Source of the DNA: Mesaphorura yosii
Lineage: Eukaryota > Arthropoda > Collembola > Poduromorpha > Tullbergiidae
Assembly: GCA_009869945.1 (NCBI GenBank)
Contig: WIXG01000608.1
Coordinates: 1-32,927 of the forward strand
DNA length: 32,927 bases
Reading direction: 5' to 3'
Positions 1 to 10,229 of the stretch are shown one piece after another. A model generated the notes under the pieces. The model saw only the letters and a program-made list of their open reading frames with translations. It had not been told where the DNA came from and ran no database searches. Each line of letters begins with the position of its first letter. The stretch's first letter is position 1. The translations under genes were made by a program, and so were the position numbers.

Positions 1-817
1 ACACAACCTCAATAACTCTGGATAAATATCTCCTCTCTATTTCAGCCTGCCTGCACGACATTTTAAATAAATAAAATAATTTTCATATTCTTCTAAAAAA
101 ATAATGATGACCATATTGTGTAAGTGCACAGTTGTAATAAACCTTCTTTTGGTTTTAAATAAAGTCACTTTAAAAAAAATTGGTTTCCGTATTTTGTCGT
201 AAAGTAAAAATTCCAGATGGGCAACTGTCCCGTACGGTCAAAAAGTTACGGTCAAAGTGTAGTACCGGGAAAGAGTTTACGGGCAAATGGCCGACGACCT
301 CTCCTACCACTTACACTCAGAATGATTTCGCTGTATAACTTTGGAAGTGTGAGCACAGCGTTTGTGGGGGAGGCGGCTGGCTTCGGTGCTGAATTGGAGG
401 GCATTTGTCCAAGGTGCAGAGCACATGTGCAAGATTTGCGAGCCGGCCGCTACATGATTAGCCTGGAAACTTCTTTACGAATAGGAGATTACGTCAGTAA
501 TTAGTTCATAATCCTCGTCCACAGTTCATCCAAGGTATAAAGTGTATGTTCAACTTTTTGCAGGTGGGTACATGCATTACGATGTCATGTTATTTCAATT
601 TCGATTTTCAGATTCAGCCAACGTATGGGCCCAATTAGGACTAATTCATAAAGTGAATGGAGTAGAACATGATTTGCTACCCATTATCAAATGCATTAGA
701 CAAATTAATTGTAAACACCAATCCCGGCGCATGGGTTATAGAGTAATTCTTCGCAATCTTTCGCATTGTACTTTGTTCATTCTTTTGTGCTGAGTGCAGA
801 CACACTTAACCAAAAAC
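1..817. other. Intergenic, upstream of first receptor; degenerate short repeat
   Basis: I see no convincing gene. Bases 1-200 are AT-rich with several AATAAA-like strings and could be the 3' end of a gene lying outside the window. At about 217-300 a short motif recurs in degenerate form (ACGGTCAAA twice, then ACCGGGAAA and ACGGGCAAA). Open frames here (217-504 and 542-793) lack recognisable domains and have no splice or codon support. Confidence 0.4.
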
Positions 818-2107
818 ATGGCCATCATCGTCATGAAGCACCCTGCTGCAAGTTCATCCGAAGAACTCCTTTGTGACACCCTAAAATGGGCACACTGGAG
901 TGTCAAACTAATTGGGTTCAGTGTTTTGAGTCTAACCAACAAAACTCTGACCCTGAAACCCTGGCAAAATTTTGTTCGATGGGGCCCAATCTTGCACGTT
1001 GGGATCATGTTTGCATTCAACATTTACTACGTTATAAATCATGACTACTTGATGCAGTTTGCACCTTCATCTGGCTCCACCGAATACGTGGCCTTCACTT
1101 TAATCATTGCCTTGTCTCCAACGGCTGGCGTCGTTTACAGGACACTTGCAAATTTTCGTGCTAATGACATGCTGAAGTTCTGGAAACAAAATGTGGACCT
1201 ACTGGACTTTGTCGAGACAAGAATTGGACTCCAGGCCTACGCGGATGTGTTTCGCAAATACCGGCGTTGGTCCAGGAATCGACTTACACTTTATGTCGCA
1301 TTTGGTGGTGGTGGCTCACTAATAATAGGTACTTCAATACCTGTCGTGACCCACGTAACCGGTTGGAAGTACTTAAACTCCACCGAACCTCCACCCCCAA
1401 CTCTTTCAGCGTACATTTTGTACATGGCGTTGACTGCAGGGACCAGCGTATGCCAGATCATATGGATAACGGGTTTCTTGCATATTTACAAAGTATGCAT
1501 CAAGATTCTGCATAAAGAACTTGCCAGCACAAAGAGCGAAAGCAAGATTTTACATGGCCTTGCTATTTATTACAAAATAGAATCCCAGCTCGACGCGTAT
1601 AACGAATTCTTTGGGTTACGAATTGCATTTGAAGTACTTTTCCATACGGCATACATTCTTTTGTCAATCTTCATCTTCTTGGTCTCAATAAGCAAAATTG
1701 CTGTTGGAGTCGAGTACGTCCTCCTGTCCACGAATATTGTCATGGCTCTCTTGTACGGACTGTCACTGTATGATTTGAGCAATAGTTCTACGGTGCTTGC
1801 AAAGGAGGCCAATCGGCTTGGATCCGTCTTGGAGGCACTTTTACATGAGTCGAAGGAGGAACAGGTCGCCTTAAGGCAAAAGATTCAGACAGTAGTGACC
1901 AAGATTGTTGGAAAACCTTTACAGTCAGTGCCAGGTCATTTCTTTACATTGAATCGTGGAATGATGACATCGGTGAGTCGAATAGGATCTGGTAAGCAAG
2001 CAATTAAAGTGTATTGCAATTCTGTGAATGTTTTTTAGATTGGATCGGCGATAACAACATACTTGATTGTGATGCTCCAGTTCCGGTCGGCTGATCACAG
2101 GCTGTAG
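818..2107 (+). CDS. Gustatory-type chemoreceptor (seven-TM, Gr family), copy 1
   Basis: Two exons, 818-1972 and 2039-2107, with a 66 bp phase-0 intron (GTGAGT...TTTTTTAG), give about 407 aa. The protein is hydrophobic throughout with several TM-length stretches. The last exon encodes TYLIVMLQF, the TYhhhhhQF signature of TM7 in insect gustatory receptors, preceded by an intron at the position typical of that family. Such receptors are ligand-gated cation channels in chemosensory neurons. I chose the ATG at 818; the next in-frame ATG is at 833. An AATAAA lies at 2163-2168. It resembles the gene at 3128 along its length (for example CQIIWIT, EFFGLRIAFEVL, NSST in both) but has a shorter intracellular loop before the IYYKIES block. 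Ligand unknown. Confidence 0.88.
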
Positions 2108-2284
2108 GTCCTTCCTTTGGACAAATAGCTCCTGCAGTCTTTAATATGAATTAGCGAAAGTCAATAAAATTAAAAACTGCTGGTTAATTATTCATTTGAC
2201 TTGACTGAGCCTTCTCGTACATGACCTTGAGGGAATTCGATCATTTTAGTTGCTTGATGCTTGACAATTGAACGGACCTGAAGG

Positions 2285-2864
2285 ATTATTACTGTGGGCT
2301 CACAACGGGCATGTGTGTATACCAAACCATTTGGCTCACGTTATCTAGGAGTTCACAGAGCCTGGGTGAAAATCCTGCGAAAAGATCTCGCCCAGCTCGT
2401 ACAATGGGACAAGAAGCAGAAGCAGCAACCAATCCAAGTGAAGACGGGTCCATGTATTCTCAAGGTTGCAACAATTTAGAATTCAGCTATGAAACAAAAG
2501 AAACCGACACTTGATTACCAATAAAAGATTCTGAACGGTCTTGCCATTTATTACGAGATTGAGACACCCGTCCGTGCATTCAGCAAATTCTTTGGCATGC
2601 GAATGCGAATTCTTGTTTCATGGTGCTTATATTTTAATGCATCTCTTTAACTTCTTGATCTCAATCAATTCGAATGATAAGGAACAGACGCTCATGAGTT
2701 CCTGTATCTTTACCGTGCTAATCTTTGGTGTGTCATTGAATAGCATGAGTAATGCTTCGACAATGCTGGGACGAGAAAAGAATGGACTTCTGTCCGTTTT
2801 GGAATTGTTACTGTTGGAAAGTCGAGAGGAAGATGGCTGTTTGAGGCTAAAACTACAAGCATGA
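2285..2864 (+). pseudogene. Gustatory-receptor pseudogene fragment between copies 1 and 2
   Basis: This is the C-terminal third of a receptor like its two neighbours, split over several frames. About 2285-2340 reads as YCGLTTGMCVYQTIWLT, matching the neighbours' CGL.TG...CQIIWIT. The frame then shifts to a block with VKILRKDLAQLV (to 2479). A third frame from 2525 gives KILNGLAIYYEIE and KFFGMRMR. From about 2610 another frame gives FLFHGAYIL through LLLLESREED, ending at a stop at 2862-2864. The N-terminal two thirds and the final TY..QF exon are missing. It keeps the longer loop seen in the 3128 gene, so it is probably closer to that copy. Non-functional. Confidence 0.85.
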
Positions 2865-3127
2865 CATGTACCTGCCCTTCTTGAACTTTTCTTACCAATG
2901 ATTTCGCAAATATTGGAATCTTCTTTCAGTAATTTCATAGAATGGTTGATTGTTTAATTTCTTAATGGCATTCACATTGTTAATTGGCTAAAAGTATTGA
3001 GAGTGAAATAAAGGGACAAAGGTCGCAGCTTCAAATATCATATTCCATTAACTTAATTGCAAACGTAGAGTCAAATCTCACTTGTGGTGGGAGTTGTTCG
3101 ATGAGGCCATTGCATTATCACTGAATC

Positions 3128-4553
3128 ATGGACCCAACTAAGTCCAACGCCGCTGCCGCTGTTTCTTCAGAAGATTGGCTCTGTGACATTCTAAAATGGT
3201 CACTTTGGAGTGTCAAGTTGCTTGGGTACAATGTATTGTCCGTATCTGCACATCCTGCAAGGAAGGGACGGGCGCTGGTCTTGAATAGCTGGTACAGTCT
3301 TTCTCGCTGGTATCCGATTCTACACAACATTCTCTTCATCATCTTAGTCTGGTACAGCGCCAACATACGGGACGTCCTCGTCCAAGAGTACATTCCATCC
3401 ACTGGGACAACTGAGTACGTAATTCTTGGCTTGAGCAGTACACTGTTCACTTGTACGAGTGTAGTTTACAAAATCCTTGCAAATGTACATGCTAAGAGTA
3501 TGCTGGCCTTTTGCAAGCATACGGCTACGTTATTTGATTACATGGCGAGCCACGGGGTCGACGTTCGACAGCAAACCCATGTATTTGAAGCTTTTACGAA
3601 ATCAGCGCGGAAGAGGCTCCTAATTTATATCATATGTACTTGCTGTGGTGTGGGTGCAGTTGGAATCGTGTACCCGCTGCTGGCATATTTCTTGCGTTGG
3701 AAATACTACAATTCATCAAAACCGCCTCCGGTACTCATGGCCTTGTTGTTCTTGTACTGTGGATTGGTTACAGGAACCAATTCATGTCAAATCATTTGGA
3801 TCACAAGTTTCTTGCGTATTTATGAAGGTTGTATAAAGGTACTGCGAAAGAATCTGGACAAATTGGTTCAGGATGGCCATGTAGTGAAAGTGGCTCCGAT
3901 TTCAACTGCTGTTTCTGAGAAGAAACCAGCGATCAGCGTTTTGAACGTGCACCAGACTCACGAACAAAAAATTACGAACAGCTTGGTCATTTTTTACAAG
4001 ATTGAGTCACATCTTCAAGCGTACACTGAATTCTTCGGGTTAAGAATCGCATTTGAAGTTTTAACCCAAGGAATCTGTATTCTAATATTTATCTTTGTAT
4101 TCTTCATGTCATTTGGCTATAAGGCTGGTTCTGCTGAACGGATTATATTTACTTCAAGCATTGGATCTTCGATTCTCTTCATAGAGTCATTGCTCTACTT
4201 GACCAATTCCTCGACACTGGTTAGCAATGAAGCAAATCGGTTTCTATCCACTTTGGAAATGCTATTGTTGGAAAGTCGACCAGAAGACATATGCTTGAGG
4301 CAAAAATTGCAGACTGTCATTGGAAAAATTGCAGCACAGCCATTGGAACCTGCACCTGGTCAGTTTTTTAAGCTAAGACGAGGAACAATTACGGCAGTAA
4401 GTATTGATAGCATTAACAATGGTGGTGACATACCCTTTATGTTTATGTAATTCATAGATCGGATCAGCAATTACCACGTACTTGATAGTCCTAGTACAGT
4501 TTCGGTCAGCCGAAGATGGATCTTCATCATCGTGCAACTGCACCCGAGCATAG
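3128..4553 (+). CDS. Gustatory-type chemoreceptor (seven-TM, Gr family), copy 2
   Basis: Exons 3128-4396 and 4458-4553, with a 61 bp phase-0 intron (GTAAGT...TTCATAG), encode about 454 aa. The final exon begins IGSAITTYLIVLVQF, carrying the TY.....QF Gr signature, and continues into a short polar tail containing two cysteines. It is a paralogue of the gene at 818 with the same exon layout, and differs by an insertion of about 25-30 residues in the loop before FYKIESH, rich in Lys, Val and Ser. It probably acts as a gustatory cation-channel subunit in sensory neurons. ATG 3128 is the first in frame and gives an N-terminus aligned with copy 1 (E.LCD.LKW..WSVKL). Reading on without the intron would lose TM7, so the splice is well supported. 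Confidence 0.9.
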
Positions 4554-5690
4554 TACGGTCTGCGTGAAGAATGTAATCCTTGGATTGGTTTATTGAATGA
4601 TTTAGGAGAGCTTGTACGGAGCCTTAACAGTAATTGAGTAAAGAGTAAGAGTTCAGAGAGTAGCAGTAGCACGTTTTGCCCATAATAATGCAAAGATCTT
4701 GAGTTTTGTTTGTTAGTAGAATTTCAGGCTCAATTATCACTATATTGCAAAAATCAGGCTCACGGCTCATTCATTCTGTCCATATCATTTCACCAAATGC
4801 TCGAAGAAGCAACGCGTCGAATTGTCGAATTAAGCCATCTGATGATACCATCGCTTCATCCCACCTGATAAAAATACAATGTAATTATGATCATTGCAAT
4901 TAGCTAACTGAACGGCTAATACAGCACAGTAACAGTGACCTGATTATGTTCTTGGGCGACCAAGAAGGTGACCATTGTACGAGATGCGCGGAGAATCATT
5001 TCTCATGAATTTGGCGAAACCAAAAGTGTTAACGACAACGACCAAACGATGAAATCAATACTTTCAATACTGAAATAATTTTATTCCCTTCCCATCGACA
5101 AACAGTTCCACTTTCAAAGTCAAATCCATGGCATTACCTTTGAATTGGTTCAGGAATAACCTTCAATGTTGACTCAATAACAAAGAGGGAAGTTTGCTGC
5201 CCGTAGTTATTTGCAAATGAATAGAGATCAAGTTAAACTTACTGCGTAAAACTGTTTCTAAAATCTTATTACGAAATGTCGGATTGTGCAAGACAGAAAT
5301 GCCGGGGTAATTAGAATTTCGTTTTTGTTCGCTGACATTTTCCAGTGACAAACAGTTTAAATTGCTAGTAATCATCACGAAGCGTAAACGAGCCAGATCA
5401 GACAAAAGATCAAGCTTACCAAGCCGTATAAAAGTGGATAATTCATGGTATCAAGTATCACGGGTGAAACAACAAACACTCTGGAATTGGTGTTTATATC
5501 GCTTTCTGGTATCACGTAGACAAACGTGCACTAATTATCGTCTGGGACAGACGGATTTGGATCCAATTACACAAAATACGCCATTGCCATAATTAACCAA
5601 CAAAAATATCCCACGTCCACGCTCTAAATATCCGAAATTTAACATCTCATTCTTACGAATGGTGCGGTGGCATTTACATCAAAATTCAAA
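4554..5690. other. Intergenic region between receptor genes
   Basis: AT-rich sequence without a recognisable gene on either strand. Short open frames (4706-4903, 5163-5405 minus, 5362-5592) show no family resemblance. Copies of TCAGGCTC occur near 4727 and 4755, the same octamer that is clustered in the foldback repeat at 22.1 kb; here they may be chance or a remnant of the same element. Confidence 0.4.
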
Positions 5691-6803
5691 ATGCTATCTG
5701 CCACAGAGCTCCGCATTGTCCTTGTCTACATCCGCTTGGGGAACCAATGGCCGCCCATGGGCATGATTTGGGACGAGGAGCGGCTCCAGATCATGATCCC
5801 GCGAGCCCAGTCGTTTCGTACACTCGCGTACCTCATTTACCTGTGCGCAAACACGTATGTGGAGCTAGTTTGTGTCCACAGGGCGTACGTCCTGCGGGCA
5901 AGCGATGCTGCCCTGGCACTGCAGGTTGCCTGCTGGGCAATCGCAGTCGTCGCCACGACCGCCTTCGTGGTGCAGTGCTTGATGGCATTATGGAGGCGAG
6001 AACTGGCGGCTCTCTTCAACTGGCTTCTGCTCCTCAATCAACGAACTGTGGGTGGGGGAGGACCGGCTCGTGAGAGGATCGTTGTCATGTGCAACCGAGT
6101 GTACACTATGCTTCTGTGGACCTTCACTCCGACTCTTCTCGGATTTGAGGGTCTGTACGCCTGGAAAACGTCCTCCAGCGTCTGGTTTCCTTTCATGCAC
6201 GTGTGCCTGCATGCTGTCAACATGTTGTGCTGCTATATCATCATCAGCTATTTTCAGATGACCGCATTCATGTTCTTCACTGCCGTGAAGGACACCCTGG
6301 GCGGTCCTGCAGCTGGGGCTAAGGCTAACATGGGGCAGGTGCAGGTACAGACGTACAGAACCCTGCAGGTCACGTGCACTGTCTTTAACCACGTGTACTG
6401 CATGGCTCTGGCGCCCGCTCTGAAGTACATGTTAAGCGGAATGGTCATGTGCTGCGCCTACGCAGCCATCCGGATGCCGAGTGGAGGTGGTCGCGTGGAG
6501 CTCGTCGCCCGCCTGGCTCTGGTCACTCTCTCCATCTACTACAGCTGCCTCCTCACGATGGCCGTGAACGTCACCAGCAGCCTCTGGACAATCTCCAGCG
6601 CGTATGTTGGGAAAGTACGGAATTCGCGACCTGAGCAGGGCAGTGCCGAGGTCAAGCAATGCCGATATTTGCAGGCGGTGGCGGAGTCGTTTGCCCCGAT
6701 CCGATTTGGTATCGCTGGCATGTATTATATGGAACGGGAGGCGAAGCTGACGTTTCTTAATTTCTTGCTGAATGGAACACTGACACTTCTCATTGCTTTC
6801 TGA
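5691..6803 (+). CDS. Multi-pass membrane protein, candidate divergent chemoreceptor
   Basis: A single open exon encodes 370 aa from the first in-frame ATG (5691). The upstream open frame has only a GTG. Six to seven hydrophobic segments are visible, for example near residues 38-62, 73-95, 140-155, 173-198, 243-265 and 278-300, plus a final one ending NGTLTLLIAF. The size and the topology ending in a hydrophobic C-terminus fit arthropod gustatory-type receptors, and it sits directly after two of them, but the TY.....QF motif is absent. GC content is clearly higher than in the two preceding receptor genes, so it is not a recent tandem copy. It could instead belong to another seven-TM family. 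A 5' or 3' intron cannot be excluded. Confidence 0.6.
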   Translation: MLSATELRIVLVYIRLGNQWPPMGMIWDEERLQIMIPRAQSFRTLAYLIYLCANTYVELVCVHRAYVLRASDAALALQVACWAIAVVATTAFVVQCLMALWRRELAALFNWLLLLNQRTVGGGGPARERIVVMCNRVYTMLLWTFTPTLLGFEGLYAWKTSSSVWFPFMHVCLHAVNMLCCYIIISYFQMTAFMFFTAVKDTLGGPAAGAKANMGQVQVQTYRTLQVTCTVFNHVYCMALAPALKYMLSGMVMCCAYAAIRMPSGGGRVELVARLALVTLSIYYSCLLTMAVNVTSSLWTISSAYVGKVRNSRPEQGSAEVKQCRYLQAVAESFAPIRFGIAGMYYMEREAKLTFLNFLLNGTLTLLIAF

Positions 6804-7079
6804 GTACTCCATTTTCATAGGGGCAGTGTGGCTGCACGTATTTGCATTCACATTATCCATTCCCTGGTCGCTTCGTGCGAGTTTGCACTTGAGCCCAAAA
6901 TCTCGACCAGAAACTTCTCCAAAATCCGCCAACTATTTTCCAAACACGATCGAAACCGTGTCTGTTTTCAACTCAAACTAGGCAATACAAGGGAAAGGCT
7001 TCCGATTTGAATGGTAACTGCGACAACAGGAGGGCTAAAAATATTTATATTCTGCACAAGAGGGTTTTATTGAAACTAA

Positions 7080-7828
7080 ACCTGCCGGCAATAAATGAAT
7101 GAGTGCTGTCTTGTATTCGCATGAACTGTACAATCGTTGCATCCAAGAAATTGGCAGCCCTTGCAGAAGCACAACGTCTTGAGGTTAAGTGCAATCTGAC
7201 AATTGTCACATTGGCGTCCAATGTCGCCCCCAATCGTAGGCAATGGCGATGGGCTTGGGCCTGAAATGAATCGCATGTCAGCGGCTTTTTGAGCTGCACG
7301 ATGACGAGACTTCCGAATGTTTGTTTCTGCTTCTGTTTATCTTTTGGCAAGCTTCCTGGTTTGCCTTTTGTGTCAACTCCGTCAACCCCTGCGCTCCCAC
7401 GCCCGCCTTCTAAGGATACAGTTTCTCCTTCGATTACTGGGGTTCCTTGTACTTGATGTGTTCCGGGAGCGGATACACTCCTGCACACCGCAAGAAATAG
7501 TCAAAAACAAAAGTTGTTGCTTGTTAATCAAGTATATTTACCCAAACGGGCAGTTCAGCCCATGACTCAGTATATCCGTGACCTTGAGCACCGCCAGATA
7601 CCCCTCAGCTTCCAATTTGCACGGCATCTCGGCGTCTTCAGCAAGCTTTTCCAGCGCCAGACAGCGTATTGGAACATCTACGAGCTTCACCCGGCAGATT
7701 CCACAAGCCTTCACTTTGTGATAGCAGAGTTTGCAGACTAGATGACCATTCTGGCATTGCTGAATCGGTGGAATGCTAATGTCCAGGAAAATTTGGCATT
7801 CCAGCAGGCTTACGATGCTGGAGATCAT
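7080..7828 (-). CDS. SIAH/SINA-like RING finger protein, truncated, C-terminal exon unresolved
   Basis: The minus-strand exon 7828-7542 starts at an ATG and encodes a SIAH-type RING: LLECQIFLD, then IQQCQNGHLVC, CYHKVKACGICR and CLALEKLAEDAEMPCK. SIAH proteins are E3 ubiquitin ligases. Two features are odd. The second RING cysteine (ECPVC in SIAH) is Phe here, and GLNCPFG matches SIAH's CPCPG with a Cys lost. The donor at 7541 (GTAAAT, phase 2) is followed by candidate acceptors at 7481-7483 (leading to a Gly/Lys-rich open frame) or near 7257. A cysteine-rich stretch at 7276-7076 (CDNCQ, CFCKGCQ, CNDC) looks like a zinc-binding C-terminus, but I cannot join it cleanly. No SINA/TRAF-like domain is present. 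It is either a divergent short paralogue or a decaying copy. Confidence 0.6.
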
Positions 7829-8098
7829 TTTTGGAGAAGAAATTAATGCTGCAGTCGTTGGCCGAGTTCGAGTTTGTTTTTCTATTGCAGACGACAGAGC
7901 CAACTGTCGGACGTGCAATAAATATAATCTTTGCAAAACATTACCAGAGCATATTTTATTTTATGGAGCTCATTCAGTCAATAAAAGATTGCAAACCGTT
8001 TAACACGGTAAAAGCTAACCTCATATCTTGAAATCCACTCCCTTTAATATATAAGTTAATCATAAAAGCTGAATCACACCGAAATCTAATTAAGTGAT

Positions 8099-8340
8099 TT
8101 ACTTCCATACCGACAATTCTTTCTTCAGTGGTTGTTTGTCTTCATCAAATGTAGTCACGCGTCTACTTCGCTTTGGAGCAGGCAAAGAAAAGACCAGTCG
8201 TAGGGTGATCCGAATTTCATCCACCAAGTCCCCCACAACCGCGATGGTGAGGAACTGGAGCCAAGTGGGAAAGTCGACGACGCCCAGTCAATTCACATTG
8301 TTTCTCAGACGGTGCTTGTCATACTCGCAATAATTCAGCC
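8099..8340 (-). pseudogene. Unidentified coding-like fragment with an in-frame stop
   Basis: On the minus strand an exon-like stretch follows a possible acceptor (CTCACCAG, about 8343-8350). It reads YDKHRLRNNVN, a TGA at 8288-8290, then GVVDFPTWLQFLTIAVVGDL and a basic tail ending ELSVWK-stop at 8099. The composition (a hydrophobic helix followed by a Lys/Arg-rich tail) looks like the C-terminus of a membrane protein. The TGA sits where a Trp codon would fit. I do not recognise the family. It may be a relic, or two pieces of a gene whose other exons I cannot find. Confidence 0.3.
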
Positions 8341-8679
8341 AAACTGGTGAGTGAGTGAGGGATAATGAGATTAGAAAAGGTCGAGTACAGAGACTATCGA
8401 CACAAATCGATATCGTGACTCCAAAAACTACACACAAGGGTCCAATTCAATATAGCAATGGGGAAGGGCATAAACAGAAGCTGCCTGCAGCAGTATCTGA
8501 TCTAATGTCTCTTTTATTTGCTAGGATACAAGGATTAATAAAACTTTTGAAATCTGGAATGGTTCCCGATTGAAGGGAAAGAATACGTTGACTAATTGTA
8601 ATCAAGCACGAATATGAATTGTAGAGAAGTTACAACCTTAATTTACAGGTGAAAACGCCGGTTTGGGCTTCCCTGGTGT

Positions 8680-9691
8680 TCAGGATGGTGCACAGACGCA
8701 ATACTCATTGTCGCAGTTGTACGCGACCTGACCCGCACCACAGAGTCCCCTGCAGATGGTCGACTGAGTGCCCTGACCCGCCGGTCCGCAGTATTGGCGA
8801 CTGGGCGGGTGGTCACACACGCAGCTGCCGACGGAGGTGCACACCGCCTGCGAGTTTGGGCAGAATGCCTGGCAGAAACACATGGGGTTCTCCGAGGCGG
8901 CCACTTGACAGGTGATGTTCGTAGTCTCCTCGTTAAACGTGTAGCACGTCGTGACGGAACCGGCGGGTCCGTCCAGGAGGCCAACGCTGTTGCAGACAAT
9001 GTTGGACAACGGAGTGAGGAAGGTGATGACTGACTGCAAGAGGGACGTGGGCAGCGAGGGAAGAGGCAGTTGAAGCAGCAGGTTATTCAGCAGGTTAAGT
9101 ATGCAAGTGTAGAAGGGAGGTACGGGCAGGCTGAGGTCCGGAAGGAGGTTAAGTGGCGTGGATGGCGGGGCACACACGCAGAACTGCTGATTGATTTGTC
9201 GAGGAATCGGTGACTCGCAAAAGTACTCCGTCTTGAGCTCAAGACCACAGAATCGCTCACAGGCCGTGACTGCAGCGGAGGATGGGGCCCTCGGGGCGAG
9301 GAGGAAATTGGTGGCAGGAAAGCACCACGTCGGAGGGGTCTGTGTTACTGGCTGCAAAGAGAAAACGAAATATTCAAGCGTGTGACTGTTGCGCTCTTAT
9401 TGCATTGGTTACCGTGTTTGGGCAGTAGCAGTACAAATTGTTCTTGCAGTACGCGCCCGTGTTGCCGTTGCAAAAGTACTGACACAGCTCGTTGGGGGTC
9501 ATAATGGGGCTTTCCGTAGCGTTGTTGTTGTGGTAGGCGCCGCAGGTGCCCAGAGCGGCGGCGGGTGCGTTCACCAGCCCAACAGATGCACAGACGAGGC
9601 CCCCCGGACTCACTTGGCCCACAACGAAGCAGCAGCTGTAGCACAGGGTCCATGCAATGGCAACCCAACTGACGCCGTAAATTTTAGCCAT
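8680..9691 (-). CDS. Secreted protein with four defensin-like (CS-alpha-beta type) cysteine motifs
   Basis: Two exons on the minus strand, 9691-9413 and 9351-8680, with a 61 bp phase-0 intron, encode 316 aa. Residues 1-25 form a signal peptide. The pattern C-x3-C, 6-9 residues, C, 4-12 residues, C-x-C occurs four times: C70/C74/C82/C88/C90, C124/C128/C138/C151/C153, C253/C257/C264/C270/C272 and C293/C297/C306/C311/C313. Each has an upstream cysteine (C50, C103, C229 or C241, C281). This is the spacing of the CS-alpha-beta fold of arthropod defensins. A Leu/Pro-rich linker (about 155-205) separates motifs 2 and 3. I infer an extracellular, possibly antimicrobial or matrix protein; a different disulfide module such as an EB-like repeat remains possible. 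A reverse AATAAA lies at 8513-8518 and a TATA-like TTTAAATAA near 9753-9761. Confidence 0.75.
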
Positions 9692-9817
9692 GTTAACAAA
9701 GGTAGAGACTGGGAGCGAAAAGCAGACTGAAATGCCTGGCGTGGCACGAGCAGATTATTTAAAGAATCCTCAACAAAGGCCCGCACTTCAGAGGTCAACG
9801 GAGCAATTTGCTTGCGC

Positions 9818-9939
9818 ACGGCGCGTGTAAAGTTCAACGAATCCGAGACCTAGTCAGCATTTCATAGGTCAATAGTCAACAAAACTCGTACCAACACAGA
9901 ATCTGCTTGAGAAAACGAACGGCGCGTGTATAAGTTCAA
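9818..9939 (-). promoter_or_regulatory. Pair of direct repeats upstream of the cysteine-rich secreted gene
   Basis: On the minus strand TTGAACTTTACACGCGCCGT (9837-9818) is repeated as TTGAACTTATACACGCGCCG (9939-9920), one base longer, about 100 bp apart. They start roughly 130 and 230 bp before the ATG at 9691. The near-identical 20-mers within otherwise unlike sequence, in the promoter region, suggest paired binding sites. They may also be a chance local duplication. No known factor is assigned. Confidence 0.35.
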
Positions 9940-10229
9940 TTTGAAGGTGAAGATAACCTCCTCAACGTCTGCTCATTCCTTTTGACAGCTGGTACTGCGT
10001 AATCTTATCTCCGGTCGCCATCTGGTTGATCTCCTACTGTGGTCAAATGAAGCTTCAGTTTATGTAATTGCGACGGTTGGCGGTCTACAAAATAATCGCA
10101 ATGATGGCCAGCAATGAAGGACCTTATATTGGCCAATGCAAAATCAGGCTCTAAGGCGTTTTTTATTTCTCTGACTATATTCGAGTAGAGCCCTTCGAGG
10201 CTGACATTCAAATTACAATCTGAGTGTAA

